Origin: Hirudo medicinalis
Taxonomy: Eukaryota > Annelida > Clitellata > Hirudinida > Hirudinidae
Direction of reading: 5' to 3'
Assembly (NCBI GenBank): GCA_011800805.1
Contig: MPNW01000052.1
Span: 32,140 to 96,139 of the forward strand
DNA: 64,000 nucleotides
The position numbers and the translations under genes were made by a program. Below, piece after piece: positions 26,614-43,782 of the stretch. The notes under the pieces are model-generated. The model was not told the origin of the DNA and made no database searches. It worked only from the letters and a program-made list of their open reading frames with translations. Each line of letters begins with the position of its first letter. Position 1 is the first letter of the stretch.

Positions 26614-27733
26614 GTGCAATTTGAAAAAATACTTTAAATTTCATTTTGAAATTACTTTAAGTTTAACAGCTGCACAGATGTTATTATATAATTGCAGATA
26701 ACACTGTCATCACATCCTGACATAATGCAAATAACTTTGCACTGTAACCTATAAAGTTACATCTCGAAATCACCTCAAACTATCTTAAAATTCAGGAAGA
26801 TGCAAGATGACGAGATCAANTTTTTTTTTTCAAATTGTGGTCCATGGAATTGAATAGCATGGGCAGCCTCTGAAAGTGGTACGAGTAGACTTGCAATTAA
26901 AATGATTTCTCGTTGATTCAAAAGTAGCCTCCGAAGTTCGGATTCGTCCGTGAATTCCAACGGATTGATTTATATAATGAGAACAATTTCATGTCCGCAT
27001 TTGAATTTCATACTTGAATCTCAGGATAACTATCACCATGATGGTAAGTGCATATTGGCATGGCATTCATCCCGGCTACTACCTCAGTTTCATCATCATC
27101 CCCTTCTCTCTGTTGGCCGAAAGTCAATTGTCAAGGGCTTTCAACAGGACCAAATGGTGGGTAAATGGATTTAATGATAGAAATCGTTCGAGCGACAATT
27201 GGAAGAATTATTAAGCAGTTGGTTCATCCTCCTGGTTGAAATATTCAGGCTTTATAGTGTTTGGTTTAATGTCAAGCACTCAGAAATGTGTTTATTCCGA
27301 TCATCTCTTGTCATTCCTCTGACAGCTTTGGAACTCTCTAAGTTATTATTGATTTATTATTTCGCCTGGATTTTAATATTCTTGATGATGATTAAGCCCA
27401 GAGTGATAATTGTAATAATAGAGAGCAATAATTGTGACCATGACTTGGCACTTGATCGTCATCACCGTGACACCACAACCATAAAAACCTCTTTTCAGGT
27501 CCGGCATAAATTGCTGCACGAACATCTACAGAACATTCTTATGGATCGTCAAGATGAGACTCTTTGAATACATGTGCATGGGTTTCCTGTTGCTTTCACT
27601 GGAGAAGACATTCACTTTCTGGAGGAGCGTCTACTTCTGCGGACACATCCTCGTCGGAGTCCTCATCGCTTTTGGGTGGATAGTCAACCGTTACATCAGC
27701 AGCCACAAATCCCAGTACAAAAGCTCCAACTGA
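24542..27733 (+). CDS. MBOAT7: Lysophosphatidylinositol acyltransferase MBOAT7 (LPIAT1), one internal exon missing
   Basis: MBOAT7 is a multi-pass ER acyltransferase that puts arachidonate on lyso-PI. Exons found: 24542-24756, 25052-25178, 25337-25526, 25804-25955, 26220-26431, 27025-27156 and 27499-27733. The start MTPDDVNYALLLLLSLPLAY and motifs SYSYCFVGLLTGPYYKF, FRTRLYLAWFISE, SAYWHGIHPGYYLSF (with the catalytic His) and KMRLFEYMCMGFLLLSL follow human MBOAT7 in order. Between TSKSAFEEW (exit phase 2 at 26431) and MMVSAYWHG (27025) the family has a stretch including the NIDCY and RYWNMTVQWW region with the conserved Asn. I cannot find it on the plus strand, and an N at 26820 lies in that interval. 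An assembly gap is the simplest explanation. Length without this exon is about 360 residues. Confidence 0.93.
26577..26613. repeat. (AAT)n microsatellite in an MBOAT7 intron
   Basis: A pure AAT run in the same intron that should hold the missing MBOAT7 exon. The N at 26820 with its poly-T follows about 200 bases later. Confidence 0.9.
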
Positions 27734-28000
27734 CTCCCACCTTGATACTCATCGTCTGCTCATAAACATCAGTCTAGTCTTGGGTTTTATTGGTACTCCT
27801 CCATTGTTGTTGTTGCTAATTTATTCAGTGATTGTATCTGCACTGCACCAAGAGACTAAAGTGGATGTTTTGTCGAAATTTCTAAAACGCACCGAAATGT
27901 CCAAAATTGTTGGCAAGTATTTTTAACCTCTCTCTTGAGAGGGCTCCACTCGGAAATTCTCAAATGCTCCTCTTAAATGAACTTTTTAAAATTATCTTCA

Positions 28001-28450
28001 TTAAATTTTTATTTCATTTAAAGTGGGGGAGTCAGCACTGAATTTATGCTGATTCTTGCCACAAATATGAGTCGCATTTTTTTTGATGGATGACACCTCA
28101 CGCATGATTGAAAGGCTATTGTCTATTTTTGAGGAGGATGAAACATTTTGTCCAAACGGTGACAAACTGAATCGTTTTGGTCTTGCAACATTGCTAGGAA
28201 GCTGACTACCAGAAGATTTAACTGGGAAGAGTATTTTCATCTTCAAAAACTAGGGTTTTGCTGATGATTGTGATGCAGTTCAAAAGTTTAAAATGTTTTA
28301 CAAACTACTCTAACAATGATATGAGTAATACATCGTGGAAGTCCAAATGCAGCAAATCTGTATAGCATTAAAAGATAACTTTGAGTCCGATAGTTTCATT
28401 AAAGACAGAATCGATACGAAGCCAGTTTGATCCGTGCGTGATATGACAGA
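28001..28450 (-). other. Possible small unidentified coding segments downstream of AMPK alpha
   Basis: On the minus strand an open frame of about 80 codons (28246-28001, QLPSNVARPKRFSLSPFGQN) follows a possible acceptor (aaccctag). About 200 bases upstream, another open stretch (about 28450-28300, TGFVSILSLMKLSDSKLSF) follows a ccttctcag acceptor. They could be exons of a tiny gene squeezed between MBOAT7 and AMPK alpha, or part of the AMPK alpha 3' UTR. No homologue recognised and the join is not proven. Confidence 0.2.
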
Positions 28451-28717
28451 TTCTGAGAAGGAAAATTAAAACGAGTGGCTGTGACAGCAAAAGCACATCT
28501 GATAAATAAGGAAACCACTAATACAATCACATAACTACAAAGTACAAAATTTGTCATATCAACAATAATTTACGAAATGATAAGAGAGACTGCATCCCAA
28601 ACTCGGGTTGGAAACGGCTGAGAGTATTATTCTGCTAATTACAAGAATATGATTTTAGTGACATAATTGCTACTATGACAGATGCAGCCAAGTAACTGTT
28701 GGAGTGAGACCTGGATT

Positions 28718-34612
<5,895 letters not shown>

Positions 34613-34995
34613 TCTTAATCTTGGTTTAAAATATTTCTATTCCCCAACACGCTCGGCATAAACTTCGCAACACAATGAACTACAGCTGCGGTGTCCTTGT
34701 TTACGAGTTTTAAAAGCTCACGGCCTCAGGGTTTTCCAGGCCAACTAATATGCTAATTTAAACAAATTTATTACTTTCCAATTAACGTTAAATTATTTTT
34801 TAGATATTACTTTGCAAAAACAATTATAATTATTTGATTGTTAATTATTGTTAGCTATTATATTTATTAATACTAGTTAATACTATGAACGTTCGTTACT
34901 TTATTGAAAAAAAAACTGGTACTGTAACTAAAAGTTAAATTAATATTACTAGAAGTGGGTGTTGTCTGTTTACATAATTTGGAAGGAATTGTGCA
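34613..34995. promoter_or_regulatory. Shared head-to-head promoter interval of AMPK alpha and COMMD4
   Basis: Only 383 bp separate the AMPK alpha start codon (34612, minus) from the COMMD4 start codon (34996, plus). Both 5' UTRs and promoters must lie here. No clear TATA box placed relative to a start was identified. Confidence 0.5.
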
Positions 34996-36921
34996 ATGGT
35001 GATTATGTTTGCTCTGAAATAGTTTTAGCAACGATATAATTTACCCGAAAATGCATTTAAATTGAAATTTGCTTTTTCTGTTTGAAGAAATTTCGCTTTT
35101 GTGGTGACTTGGACTGCCCGGATTGGGTTCTAGCAGAAATTAGCGTCCTTTCCAAATTGGTGCATTTCTATTTAGCTTCATTTAAGCATGAGATGTGTAA
35201 TTGTTTTGAGATAGTTGTGTACTTCTTACTGTTAGAGCTCGATTAGGGTGAAGTTGTTATGTGCTCAAGTTATTAAAAGTCTGCTCAATGAAGATGTCGA
35301 TGTGAGTGAAGTTTTTAATGCCTGTGAAGATGCATTTTATTATTAATTTTTAAAATTTAACTTACAGCAGGAGAAAATAATGAAAATGTCAAATGACACA
35401 AAATTTGGTAATTATCTTGTCTCACTTTTTGATCTTTCCCAAAATGAATTCAAATTTGGTTCTAGAAAGAATTATGTTGTGTTGTAGAATTAGATGACAT
35501 GAAGGCTTGCATAGCTGTGTTGACTCTCATCATAAGTAATGCAACCAAATACGGAGTTGATGCAAACTCATTGTCAAATGAACTCCAGCAGCTTGGAATG
35601 CCAAAAGGTTTACATGGAAATGCCTGAATTACATGTTACCACATATCATTTACATTCAACATCATGAAATTTTCAATAAAATCATTTTAATTGTCATTAA
35701 GTTTATTATTTTTTGCTTTCATATTTAGCTTAATGTTTCTGAGATATTCTAATTATCTGATTTGTTTATGACATTGCTCATCTGGTGCTATTGAACAGAA
35801 CATGCTTCAGTCATTTGCAAATGCCATGAGGAAAAAGTCACATCAATACGAGAGGAGTTGCTGAGGAGGAGTTTGAAATGTTTGGATTTGGTGCTTGTAT
35901 TGTACATTGTACATTTGTATTGTGCATTTCATTCAGCTCATTAATATGCACTTAACTTAATTATAATGACTGATTGGGATTACGCTTTAAGTAGTTAACT
36001 GTTGCATTGCAGTTACGGATGTAGGGGAATGATTGCGCGCAGTTCGAGTTGACGATTTGATTCTTGACATCTCAAAGTTGAACATATAACTAATTTTGTC
36101 TACAATGTTTATAATTGCAGATGCTCTGTAAAAGTGAATATAATATTATAATATATATAGAATTATATTATAATTTTTGCAAGTACACAAAAATTTATAT
36201 GCATTCCATTAAGACCATTAATGAATTGTGCATTGACATGTTCGGTCAAATTTTCACAGCATCGAAACTTGTCTCAATTGACTGGAGAGTTGATTATGTG
36301 GCAGGATCAAGTCTTTTGAACGTGAGGATGATCATTTGTCTGTAAACTTTAAAATACATTAACTCCCTGTATTGATAATGTATTGATTGAAAACGGTTGC
36401 CCCAAACAAAGGAAGTTGACGAACCCTTTGTGAGGTTAAAGATTGTCACGAAAGATCCGACATCCAACAAACTGGACGACACATCCATGTCACTCACCCG
36501 TGAAAAATTTCTAGTCTTCATGAGAGGTTGTCTGAGAATTGCTTCTAAGTGCTTATTTTCAGTTTTACCAAGGCAATGCAAGTGGCTAAGCATTGCAAAC
36601 CTCTAGATCTTGATATTTCATGATCAGAGGGGGGGTCAATTCCTACTTTTAACGTGATTAAATAATTTGTTCTTAATTTGTTCCTCCATCTTTGTCATTA
36701 ACAACTGGCTGCACTATGCATCGTGCACTTTAAAGAGCTTGCAAATGTCCCCACATGATTCAAACACAAATGCTCCTTTTAGGCTTCCTCTGATCAATTA
36801 GATTTCAGGCATTAACATTTTAACTTTGTTGCCGATCACATTTCCTTTGTAACCTGTTAACCTAGTTAAACCTTCTTCTGCAGAATTGAAACAGGCACAA
36901 AAGATAATGGAGAATCTGTGA
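34996..36921 (+). CDS. COMMD4: COMM domain-containing protein 4
   Basis: COMMD4 is a subunit of the Commander complex, which recycles endosomal cargo with CCDC22/CCDC93 and Retriever. Coding exons: 34996-34998 (start codon only, donor ATG|GTGATT), 35088-35159, 35236-35301, 35368-35407, 35488-35607, 35799-35879, 36260-36321, 36412-36526 and 36884-36921. All phases fit and the product is 198 residues (human 199). [34 protein letters not shown], the COMM-domain WRVDY and the closing [12 protein letters not shown] all match COMMD4 in order. The isolated start-codon exon is inferred because the second exon begins exactly where the human protein's second residue does. Head to head with AMPK alpha. 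Confidence 0.95.
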
Positions 36922-37918
36922 TCAGTGACTAGATTCAAGGATTCATTTGGTAGTGTTCAATTCTGTCAACATACTTTTCAAAGTGAAAAAGTGAAAGATA
37001 TGTTTAAAAAAACTGATGCAACTTATGCACCTGATGATGATCACAATTGTTCATGTTTTTAAGTTAGGACTAGGTGACAAACACATTCATTTCTTGAAAC
37101 CAGTTATGGATTTTCATGTTCAGATAAGCAATCAAAAGCAATCCAAGTGATTTTTTAGGGTTTACAATAACCGCACAGACGTTTGGTAAAAATGGCTTGC
37201 AATAATAATAATAAATTCGACTACCACATTAAACAAAACATCAACAGTCCAGTTACCATCCTGTTGGATGATATAGTTAAATTAATAACTTCACTTGAGA
37301 AATCGTTGTCGCCAAAACGGTAGATATCGGTGCAATCGCGTTGATGCATGTGAATAACTTTAGCTTAAACCAAACGTGAATGTAAGTCATCCTCTCGGCA
37401 TCGTAGTCGGAAATACGACCGCTGTCGCACATTAGTGAAGTCGTAAATATGGAGCTACCTAATTGATTACAATATCGATAATCAAAAGTAAAACTGAAAT
37501 TGTTTCACTTATTGCTGCAACTGATTATTTAGATAGACATCAGAAACAAGAAATGGCTTGAACACATCTCAATTTATAATTAAAAAGAACAAATGTGAAC
37601 TGAAACCCTTTTCAAATGGAATAGAAAGTCCAAGAGAGCAATGAAATGGCTGAGAATATTCAAATAAGAGAAATGCTTGCATCAATGTCCATGAAGCAAA
37701 ATCACCTCCGCACGGTGACTAGCATGACATTCTCATAGAAGGAGTGGCAGTTTGGATGTCAGAAATCAACATCAGTAAGAGCATCTGTTGCCGCAGGAGA
37801 ATTAATTGGCTTGCTTTGAAACTTAAAATGGCACACAAAGTTTACAGAGTCATTTAGGTCGAGAACATCGTCGACTTTAATATCATCGTCACCATGACTA
37901 CAGTCACTAGCACCACTT
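36922..37918. other. Convergent intergenic interval between COMMD4 and BPNT2
   Basis: The two genes converge here, so it should hold both 3' UTRs. No ORF or repeat recognised, apart from a short ATA run near 37202. Confidence 0.5.
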
Positions 37919-39978
37919 CTAGTCATCACCCTTCAAAGCTTTCAAGAAGCTGAAGTGATTAAACTTGTCGGGGATGATGCCGCGAGAGGCCATCAAACCA
38001 TTCTCGTTGAGGAAATCTTCAGAACCTTTATATTCGATTGGAAGACCCCTCAGGTCGGTCATCCGCATTCCAGAGACATGGAGGAGGGCATCGGGAGCGC
38101 AGGTGTCCCACTTCTTGATGGAGGTGGTGTGCAGGTAGACGTCCGCACGACCTTCCATCACTTCTATCGTTTTGAAGCCTTTATGTAAACAGAGAATACT
38201 TGGATTATTTATAAACCAAAATTTAAGCTTAGAAGCTTAAAACAACTGCAAATATATAACAAAAGAAATGCTTAAGTAAGTAGCTTTAATCAAATTTCCT
38301 TTAATTTCAAATTTTTCCTTAAAAGTAAAGTTTATACCAATTTATTGATCGAATATAGTTTAATGGTGACACATAATCAAATGAATGGAATGTAGAGGCC
38401 ATGCTACAAGATGTCATCGCTCGTCACCTGATCCTCCTGCAGGTACAATTTCAAACTGCTTCCCAAACTTCTTATTGATAGTGTCCTTGACATCTCCTGC
38501 ATGTGATCTCGACACAATTATTCGAGGTTTCCGACTCTCTTCATCGGTCGAGTGTCTTGAAATCCCAGAGGTCTGCTTCCACTCGTGAACTTGGTAGGCC
38601 CAGTCTTCGATGGGGAAACCAAATGCATAATCATGATACTAATTAAGATATTACTCATGCCTGCAAAATAACTAAGCTGTTAATGCAAATTCAAATGACA
38701 GAAAAAAAAAATGGCCGAGACATTTCAGCAGATCAGATCATGAAACACAACTCTCATGTGAAAGAATTGGGCAAGTTTTAGAAGGCTACATTCTTAAGGA
38801 ATACAATTACTGCTCTACTTTTGTAATAGCAGGGTTTAGGTTGGCAATGTGATTCAATCATAAAAAGCCATTTCAACCTACACAACTTGCCCTCGAAAGG
38901 TTTGTAGATGATTCCTATTATGGGCTCTTTGTGCCTCACCACACAAAGCATGATTGTCACATATTCAGTCAGGTTTTCTGTAAAATGATAACCAGTTTGT
39001 TACCTAACTTTTTGCACTCGCAAATTGAAGACAATCTTTAATATTTTATATTAAACAGTACATCATAATTTCTCATTCAGAAGGATTTAAAACTAAATTA
39101 AAATTATTTTACTAAATTTATGAGGTTTTCAGAAAGTAGATAATAATTCGAGCATTGATAATCATTTCAAGAGATTAACTTTAAGTAATTACATGTACCT
39201 GTCCATGTAACATAAGTGTTACCTGTCATATAAAAAAAAAAGAAAGATAATTGCACATACATCTCCAATTTGTTGTAAATTAAAAAATTTCTTTACCCAT
39301 AGACAATTTTTTTTTAAATTATCAATGCTTCAGATAAATCTGAGTTCTACATATTAGATAAGAAACTCCACAAAATCAAAATAGAAATTAAAAATCATTA
39401 GACAAAGAGCTCCAAAAGACCTGAAAATTCTTGGGTTGCATCAAGAGGATCGATCCACACAGAAACCTCTGACAGAGGTATTTCATCCCCATTGCTCAAT
39501 TCGGTCAGTTCTATGCGATCTGGATTTGGCAAATAGACCATGACATTGTCATCTTGCACATGCTCTTCAGATATGATCTGAGAATACATGAATGGAACAT
39601 GGAAACTCACAGTCAAACATCTGGGAGCAAATGCCAATGCTTAAATAATTATGAATTAAAACTAACTTTCAGGCCAGGAAACGTACTAGCAAGACCATAT
39701 TTTATAACTTTGTGAGATGTAGTGTCAGCAGCTGTTAACAACTCAGAGACAGCATTTTCGTCTTTTCCCACAATTTTTTGTCGAACATTTATATGCGGCG
39801 AACGTCTTATCTCTACAATCCGTTTGCCAGCTTCTTCTAATAAGTCAATGCTTGCTTCCAACAACTTTTTTGTATTGATAGTGTCAGCTCTTTCAAGTGG
39901 CATGTAGATGTAAAGCAGAAATGCGGTGGCAACTGCGGGAAGCAGAACCAAAATAAGTTTCTTCAACTTAGAAACCAT
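37919..39978 (-). CDS. BPNT2: Golgi-resident PAP phosphatase (3'-phosphoadenosine 5'-phosphate phosphatase)
   Basis: BPNT2 (gPAPP, IMPAD1) is a type II Golgi membrane phosphatase that clears PAP left by sulfotransferases, using metals and sensitive to lithium. Coding exons on the minus strand: 39978-39667, 39577-39421, 38977-38882, 38604-38428 and 38178-37919; phases agree, 333 residues (human 359). The N-terminus has one membrane anchor (LILVLLPAVATAFLLYIYM). Then come KDENAVSELLTAADTTSHKV, SEEHVQDDN with the metal-binding acidic residues, and the family signature WIDPLDATQEFS. VSRSHAGDVKD and IKKWDTCAPDALL, which carry further substrate and metal ligands, complete the fold. The start ATG was chosen because the codons upstream in the same frame give a non-ATG extension. 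The donor at 38882 and acceptor at 38604 were set by phase and the conserved 'WA' pair. Confidence 0.94.
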
Positions 39979-40197
39979 TTTTGAGCAGATTCCACGTTGC
40001 AATTTGCGTTCAGTCTATCGCGATTGACAGCACGATTTATGTTAACTGAAAATAGAGTTTTAGAATTGTTCGCAGAATGAATAAATTCTAAAGTTTATCA
40101 ATTTGAAAAAAAATGTTACGATACACATTGGTACATTTCTTAAAGAAAAACTTTATCTATAGTCTATTATCGGTTGTTTGGTTCGAATTTGTAAACA
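39979..40197. promoter_or_regulatory. Shared head-to-head promoter interval of BPNT2 and the orphan membrane protein
   Basis: Only 219 bp separate the BPNT2 start codon (minus) from the start codon of the plus-strand orphan gene. Both promoters must be contained or overlapping here. Confidence 0.5.
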
Positions 40198-41463
40198 ATG
40201 CTACTTTGGCTCCATTTCCTCATTTTATCGTTTGGTAAATGAAATGTATTGGCATTACTTGAACAAACATCATTATAATTTCTAATATCTATAATTAGAT
40301 TCAACAATCGGACGAATTGAAACCAAAGTATGGATGAAATATTCCCAGGAGATCGCCTCTGAACGTAGGTTCTCAGATATGTTGCAACCCCTCTTAAGAT
40401 TTCACTAAATAACTTGTCCACTAAGTTATTCTTTAAGTTAAAATGTATCTTTTCAGCCGTGAAATATAAAGAGATAATTGATGTGGGAGAATTTGATCTA
40501 CGCAGAAAAAGGTCTCCATCCGATGATTTAAACCCTTTCACAATTAGACACCCAATGAAGAGCGAAGACCTAGCAACTCTTGAAAAAAATCTGAATAGGA
40601 TTAAGTCAAGATATGAAACGATAAATGATATTTTGAATAAAGGCAGAGACGAAAGATCCACGTTTGATGAAAACCTGGATTACATCCAGCAGTTGTTAGA
40701 GGAAAATGACATAGATGGCCTCGTGGAAGAAGCGGTCGGAGATGGTAAATTGCAAGACGAAGATTTTATTTCAGGCGAGAAGTTTGCGACAGCTTTCAGG
40801 AATAGAAGGAGCTTCTATCACGACCAGAATATCAAGGACGAAGCTTACAGACGATTGAAATCTAAATGTGATTCTAAAATGTCCTTTTCATGTAGCCAGA
40901 AGTTGTTTTATTTTAACGCCTCGCTTGAAAGCCTTAAGGACGATGCCTCAAAAAAGGTATTTAAATAGAAAATTTGATCCACAATTCGATTAAATTGCAA
41001 GTGTATCGTCCAGTTGTAAATTTCTATCATATATGATCATTAGTTACTAGACTACGAAGGACCAATAACTAATTAGCTAACCGTGTTTATCTAGATCATC
41101 AAAATCATTATGATGGAGGTTGTCAGCCATTTCGTTGCCGCTGTAGGATTGTGTCTGACTGTGGTTAATTTTCTCAAAATCTTAAAAGTTTACAGAAAAC
41201 TCTTTGGAAAAGGAGAACAAACTGAGAATCGTGAAAACGAGAATAACTCAATAAACGAGATTGGAAATCACGATGAAGGGAAAAAATTCACACTCCCAAT
41301 GACAGTTCATGATGTCCAAAGCGGAAAAGATAATTATGAGGAAGACATTAAACTCCTCCTACAAATTATGGAATTAAAAAAGTTAAATGAAACTGCATCG
41401 AAAAAGAAACCTTTTCTACGCAAATGTTTGAGAATGATTCTGCTGAAGGGTTCATTTTTTTAG
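40198..41463 (+). CDS. Unrecognised type I single-pass membrane protein with signal peptide and furin-like site
   Basis: Coding exons 40198-40234, 40457-40956 and 41095-41463 join in frame (donors GTAAAT, GTATTT; acceptors cttttcag, atctag) to 301 residues. Residues 1-13 are a hydrophobic leader (MLLWLHFLILSFA). A dibasic RRKR at 28-31 looks like a furin site, so a short propeptide may be removed. The ectodomain, to about 187, is charged and probably helical. It carries two cysteines close together (KCDSKMSFSC) and an N-glycosylation sequon (NAS). Residues about 188-206 (VVSHFVAAVGLCLTVVNFL) are the only membrane span. The 95-residue tail is acidic then Lys-rich. The layout suggests a small secretory-pathway or surface protein. 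I recognise no family. The separate ORFs at 40414 and 41110 become one protein once these introns are removed. Confidence 0.7.
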
Positions 41464-43652
41464 GAGCTATTTCTGGAATTCGATTTGTTTTGTAAATATT
41501 TCGTTTTATAATTGGAATAAATTTCGTGTTTGAAAATGTAACTCGCATTGATTTTCGTGCATGTTTCAATAGATTTATCACTTAGAAGCGTAAATTAGAA
41601 AATGCAATCAACTTTTCTCTTCGAGTTAATAAGTTCTTATTAATAATAGTTTTCAATATCACTTATTATATTTAATATTACACATATTATTTTAGAAGCA
41701 AGATAAACACATGTCTGTAAATGAATAACTTTGCAATTAAAGATTAATTGAACAACACGTGTAGTGGACAACTTCATCCGTGAGATTTAAAAATTTGCAA
41801 CTCTGATTGACACCTGTGATTACCTTAAATTAAATCATTGACGGAATGTCTATCAAATTAATTTCGAGTTGCATTTTGAACGGCATCTGGAGGTCAATAC
41901 CGAAGGATGATGTTACGCCATTCCATACGATTTTGCAGCAATGTTTTGAAGGAAGAAGATGACTAAATAAAACATTGTTACTTGTGGAAAAGCTAACTAA
42001 CATGATATCATAACGTGAGGATCTACTCCCTGAAAAAGCATGATTTTTTTGATTACAATCATTATTAATACTATTAATTAAAATTTATTCAGTTAATTAC
42101 GGCTATGGTAGCGTAACATCTATAATGTTTTTTTTTAAACAACTATCAATATCGTTACAAATGGCCGATCAGTTTCACTCATTAATCATTTCCGCCATGC
42201 GAACCAATAAACCAATTAAACTCTCTGCTGACATGCATTTAAGCAACGCCTAACATTATTAAATACACATTATTAAATTTGTCTCAATGTAATATCGCCT
42301 GCAATTAACTCATTGAAAATCATCCTTTCTTTTCTCCGCAATTTAGAATGGGTGAAATATTTGATTGGCCTTTGAGAAAATTCCATGAATGACCCATTTA
42401 ATTGATAGAGGATTATTAACAAAGGAATTAATTTATTCACTTGAACATTAAAGTTCACAAATAGTGCATCTTAAATATGGGGAAATGCGGTACTAACAAT
42501 ATTATTATTATTTTTTATTAATTTTATATTGTAATTATTATTAATTACATTACATTAATATAATCATATAATACATAACATCATTATATAATGCAATTAT
42601 TATTATTATTGATTACGTTATTACTTGTACAATCCACAATTACGTGACTATAAAATGCGATTACAAAGCATTTCTTGTAATTTGATACAATTTACCAGCT
42701 GACAACCTACGGACACACTTTAATTGTTCCTATCGTCTTACGTATGGCAGATGTTGCTCGTGGCGATCCACGTTAGGATGCGAACACATCTAGTCTAGGA
42801 CATCTAGGAGTTAATACTTGCAGAATATTTGTCCAACTAAAGATAGACAGTGACTATTTTTATGTTACAATTTTAGTATGTTGATAAGATAACATGAAAT
42901 TAGTCATCGAGATAATAATAATTTATTATTAATTGCTTATTATTGTGTTGTGCCACTTCCACTGACTGTTCGAACCCTTTGTCGTAGTACCATCCTAATC
43001 ATCTGGTTATGTAATGGACGTTTAATCCAAACTACCGCACAGTTAATCTCTATGGCGTCATACGCATAGCCTTAGAGATGCAAAGATTTAATATTTTAAG
43101 ATTTTCTTTTTAATTATTTGCGTTAAACGAAGTGTTAATATTTTCCTACAAAACCGTTCCATTTCTTTTCATTGTTATTAATAAACATGTCCATTTTAGC
43201 CAATTCGCCTGCTCGTGAATACGTGCTGCTCGAAAGTATTGTTATTATTATTATTGTTGTTGTTATTATTATTATTTTTTTTAATTTGTATTATTATTAT
43301 TGTTATTAATATTATATTTATTATTTATTACAATTCTCACTACTATTATTATGGTTGTTAATTTTTAAGCTATGATCCCATGCTTGCATGTCATGAGGAG
43401 ATTACTCACGTAAGTTTGAGACAAGGCGGTCGACTTGACACGTAGCTGGGTAATTATCTTTGTCCATCACTGGAATTATGTCACTAAATTATAGCTTCTG
43501 TAATTGCTAGTAGTTTTTCAACGAATGAATGTTTTTTTTTCTTTTTAAAGTACATCTTATTCCACTTTTAATAACGTATCTGAAAAAATCAACTTACATT
43601 GAACTGTGATAAATGCAAAATGTTCACATAGTAAATGTTATGAATGTTTAAT

Positions 43653-43686
<34 letters not shown>

Positions 43687-43782
43687 TATTTTTAATAAAA
43701 CACTGGTATAATTAATTAACTGTGTGATAACCTAAAATACAAATTCTACGCAGCTATGACTTCAAATTGGTTATCGTAGTGA
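41464..43782. other. Gene-poor AT-rich interval with ATT repeats
   Basis: Contains ATT/TTA-rich tracts (about 42500-42620, 43235-43335) and an (AAT)n run at about 43655-43684. No exon or RNA gene recognised. Confidence 0.6.

Noticed and set aside
24542..27733. MBOAT7 as a pseudogene because of the missing exon
   Set aside because: All other exons are open, in phase and conserved, and an assembly N lies in the interval, so missing sequence is more likely than gene decay.
40167..40661. 164-codon minus-strand ORF
   Set aside because: Antisense to the signal-peptide and second exon of the orphan membrane gene, with no recognisable content; the plus-strand model has clean splice sites and domain logic.
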